A stretch of DNA of 64,000 nt from Stachybotrys elegans. Its lineage: Eukaryota > Ascomycota > Sordariomycetes > Hypocreales > Stachybotryaceae. How positions within the stretch are numbered: the stretch's first letter is position 1; each line of letters starts with the position of its first letter. Under the pieces are notes generated by a model, which was not told the DNA's origin, did no database searches, and worked only from the letters and a program-made list of their open reading frames with translations. The stretch is from contig JAGPNK010000005.1 of the NCBI GenBank assembly GCA_020746835.1, forward strand, positions 1 to 64,000, written 5' to 3'. This document shows positions 62,880 through 64,000 of this stretch, in pieces. The translations under genes and the position numbers were made by a program.

Positions 62880-64000
62880 CTAGGAAATCTCATTGATAGG
62901 CAAGCTCCAGTCCTCAGGGAGCTTCCACTGTGTCTCCTTCTCACCACTTAGAGATGAAATATCTTCCAACTCGGACTGATTAGGACCATCATAGCCACCC
63001 AAGGAACCAGTGGCCTTTTGCAACAGCGATTTGTAAAAGGATTCCTCCTTGTCACCGTCGCCATTTTGGTGATTGTGATATGCCCACTTGAGCCTTCTGG
63101 CCTGGTCGTCCACAAGGCCACTCAAATGCTCCTGATCGTGCATGGAGTCGTTGCGGTCAATCTTTCCAACCTGCTCTAGCAAGTGGACATGGATATCTCT
63201 GGCTGCCCTATGGTTGCCGCAGGTATTATGGAAGCTTGCTCGCAGAGTCTCACATTCGACTGTCAGGCGATGGACCGAGCCGTAGACGTCGCGCAAGTTA
63301 TAGCAGATGCTCTCGAGCAGAACCAGAGCCGATGTCTGGTGACCAGCCGCGAACTTGACTTCGCAAAGACGACGGCCTGTGGCGACAGTGGTGGCGCCGG
63401 ACCAGTTGAGGCTCATACGTGTATCCCAGAGGCACTGGAGAATGCGCTCCAGCATGGTGAAGTTCTTCTGCTGACCCAAAAGACGAATGATGGCATTGAG
63501 TTGGTTAAATGGGATGGTGCTAAAGTCCATGTCCAAGTGACCGACCTTGAGAACCTCGACGAGAATCTCCGACGAGACAGTTTGAAGTTCAATGAAGATG
63601 ACATCCGTCACACCCTGGCGCCGTGAGAAGCATTCCGAAATTCGGAAAGCCAAAGTCACGGCTTTAGAGTGCTCCGTCTTTGTGAATTGGGTGAAGTATA
63701 TCTGAGACCACCGAAGGAATTGAAGAGTTACTCCGTAGTCTCGGGCCTTGGTGAAGACAGCGAGGCCAACATCCACCAAGCGTTCAAGTAGGGTAATGGA
63801 AACAGTCTTCTTGTGAATATTGGCGAGCGAGAGCTCGAACAGCTGCCACAAAGACTCGGTGCTGATAGAAGCTGGGACAAAGTCTTTGAATATCTCCCAG
63901 ATATCATTTCTCAACTGCCGCATTTCCGTATGTCGGCCCTTTTGATCGAGGTAGGCAACCAGTCGAGCACCAGCAGCGAGACGGACGTGGATGTCGCGCT
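62880..64000 (-). CDS. Helical-repeat protein, 5' part beyond the window
   Basis: The minus frame ends at 62880 and stays open to the right edge: codons before the ATG at 63923 also read as protein (RDIHVRLAAGARLVAYLDQKGRHTEMRQL). At least 370 residues are visible. It is almost wholly helical with TPR-like hairpins (for example ASFHNTCGNHRAARDIHVHLLEQVGK, and LWQLFELSLANIHKK). The phrase RDIHV(H/R)L recurs about 260 residues apart, which suggests internal repeats. The C-terminal 60 residues are acidic and polar. I do not recognise the family; a scaffold or TPR-type protein is likely. Confidence 0.75.
   Translation of the reverse strand, partial: RDIHVRLAAGARLVAYLDQKGRHTEMRQLRNDIWEIFKDFVPASISTESLWQLFELSLANIHKKTVSITLLERLVDVGLAVFTKARDYGVTLQFLRWSQIYFTQFTKTEHSKAVTLAFRISECFSRRQGVTDVIFIELQTVSSEILVEVLKVGHLDMDFSTIPFNQLNAIIRLLGQQKNFTMLERILQCLWDTRMSLNWSGATTVATGRRLCEVKFAAGHQTSALVLLESICYNLRDVYGSVHRLTVECETLRASFHNTCGNHRAARDIHVHLLEQVGKIDRNDSMHDQEHLSGLVDDQARRLKWAYHNHQNGDGDKEESFYKSLLQKATGSLGGYDGPNQSELEDISSLSGEKETQWKLPEDWSLPINEIS

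Noticed and set aside
1..64000. tRNA or 5S rRNA genes
   Set aside because: No B-box-like GGTTCGANTCC paired with an A-box and acceptor stem was found by eye; a covariance-model scan was not possible.

Overview
The window is nuclear DNA of a filamentous ascomycete (Pezizomycotina; a Sordariomycete, perhaps Hypocreales, is my inference from the gene types). The evidence is short 44-97 nt introns with GT(A/G)NGT donors and CTAA(C/T)-like branch points, genes on both strands with 0.3-3 kb spacers, no operons, and typical mould families: Ure2p-like GST, DUF4246, alpha-glucoside-type MFS, a HeLo-like cell-death protein, a CE1 esterase and a NOV/DUF3883 protein. I rebuilt exon joins by hand. For most genes the summed exon length is an exact multiple of three. 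I saw no tRNA, rRNA or CRISPR array and no intact transposon.

Layout. 0-15 kb: a giant beta-rich plus coiled-coil protein cut by the left edge, a secreted intradiol dioxygenase interrupted by an in-frame TAG, a five-exon GST (-), a mitochondrial-type acyl-CoA thioesterase (-) and a seven-exon DUF4246 protein. 15-20.8 kb: one orphan Cys-rich protein, then a gene-poor, repeat-rich stretch (triplet repeats, a 18-20 bp minisatellite), then a beta-helix protein whose 5' end I cannot find. 20.8-33.7 kb: a TDP2-like phosphodiesterase (-), a C2H2 zinc-finger protein (-), an OTT_1508-type deaminase-like protein, a TM/coiled-coil/zinc-finger protein, and a divergent pair: an active protein kinase fused to about ten ankyrin repeats (-) and a HeLo-like/pseudokinase protein (+). 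33.7-47.5 kb: a secreted alpha/beta-hydrolase, an SDR-type reductase (-), a 1675-residue sacsin/Hsp90-like ATPase with a DUF3883 tail, an MFS sugar permease (-) and a 2OG-Fe(II) oxygenase (-). 47.5-64 kb: a CE1-type esterase, an intronless DUF3604/PHP-like protein, an orphan gene broken by a 43-bp tandem duplication, a microbial-type PARG, a long-chain acyl-CoA synthetase, a SnoaL-like protein and a helical-repeat protein cut by the right edge.

Main idea. The divergent pair at 28.6-33.6 kb has the domain plan of the animal necroptosis effector pair: a RIPK4-like kinase-ankyrin protein beside an MLKL-like protein (HeLo-type bundle plus pseudokinase). The two start codons are about 300 bp apart. 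With the nearby deaminase-like protein and the Hsp90-like/DUF3883 protein, this suggests a fungal cell-death or non-self-response locus. The domain calls rest on residues I can see; the functional link is inference. Secondary points are three introns that appear to need GC-AG splicing, a decayed copy of the 3' end of the first gene 3.5 kb away, and two genes broken by identifiable lesions.
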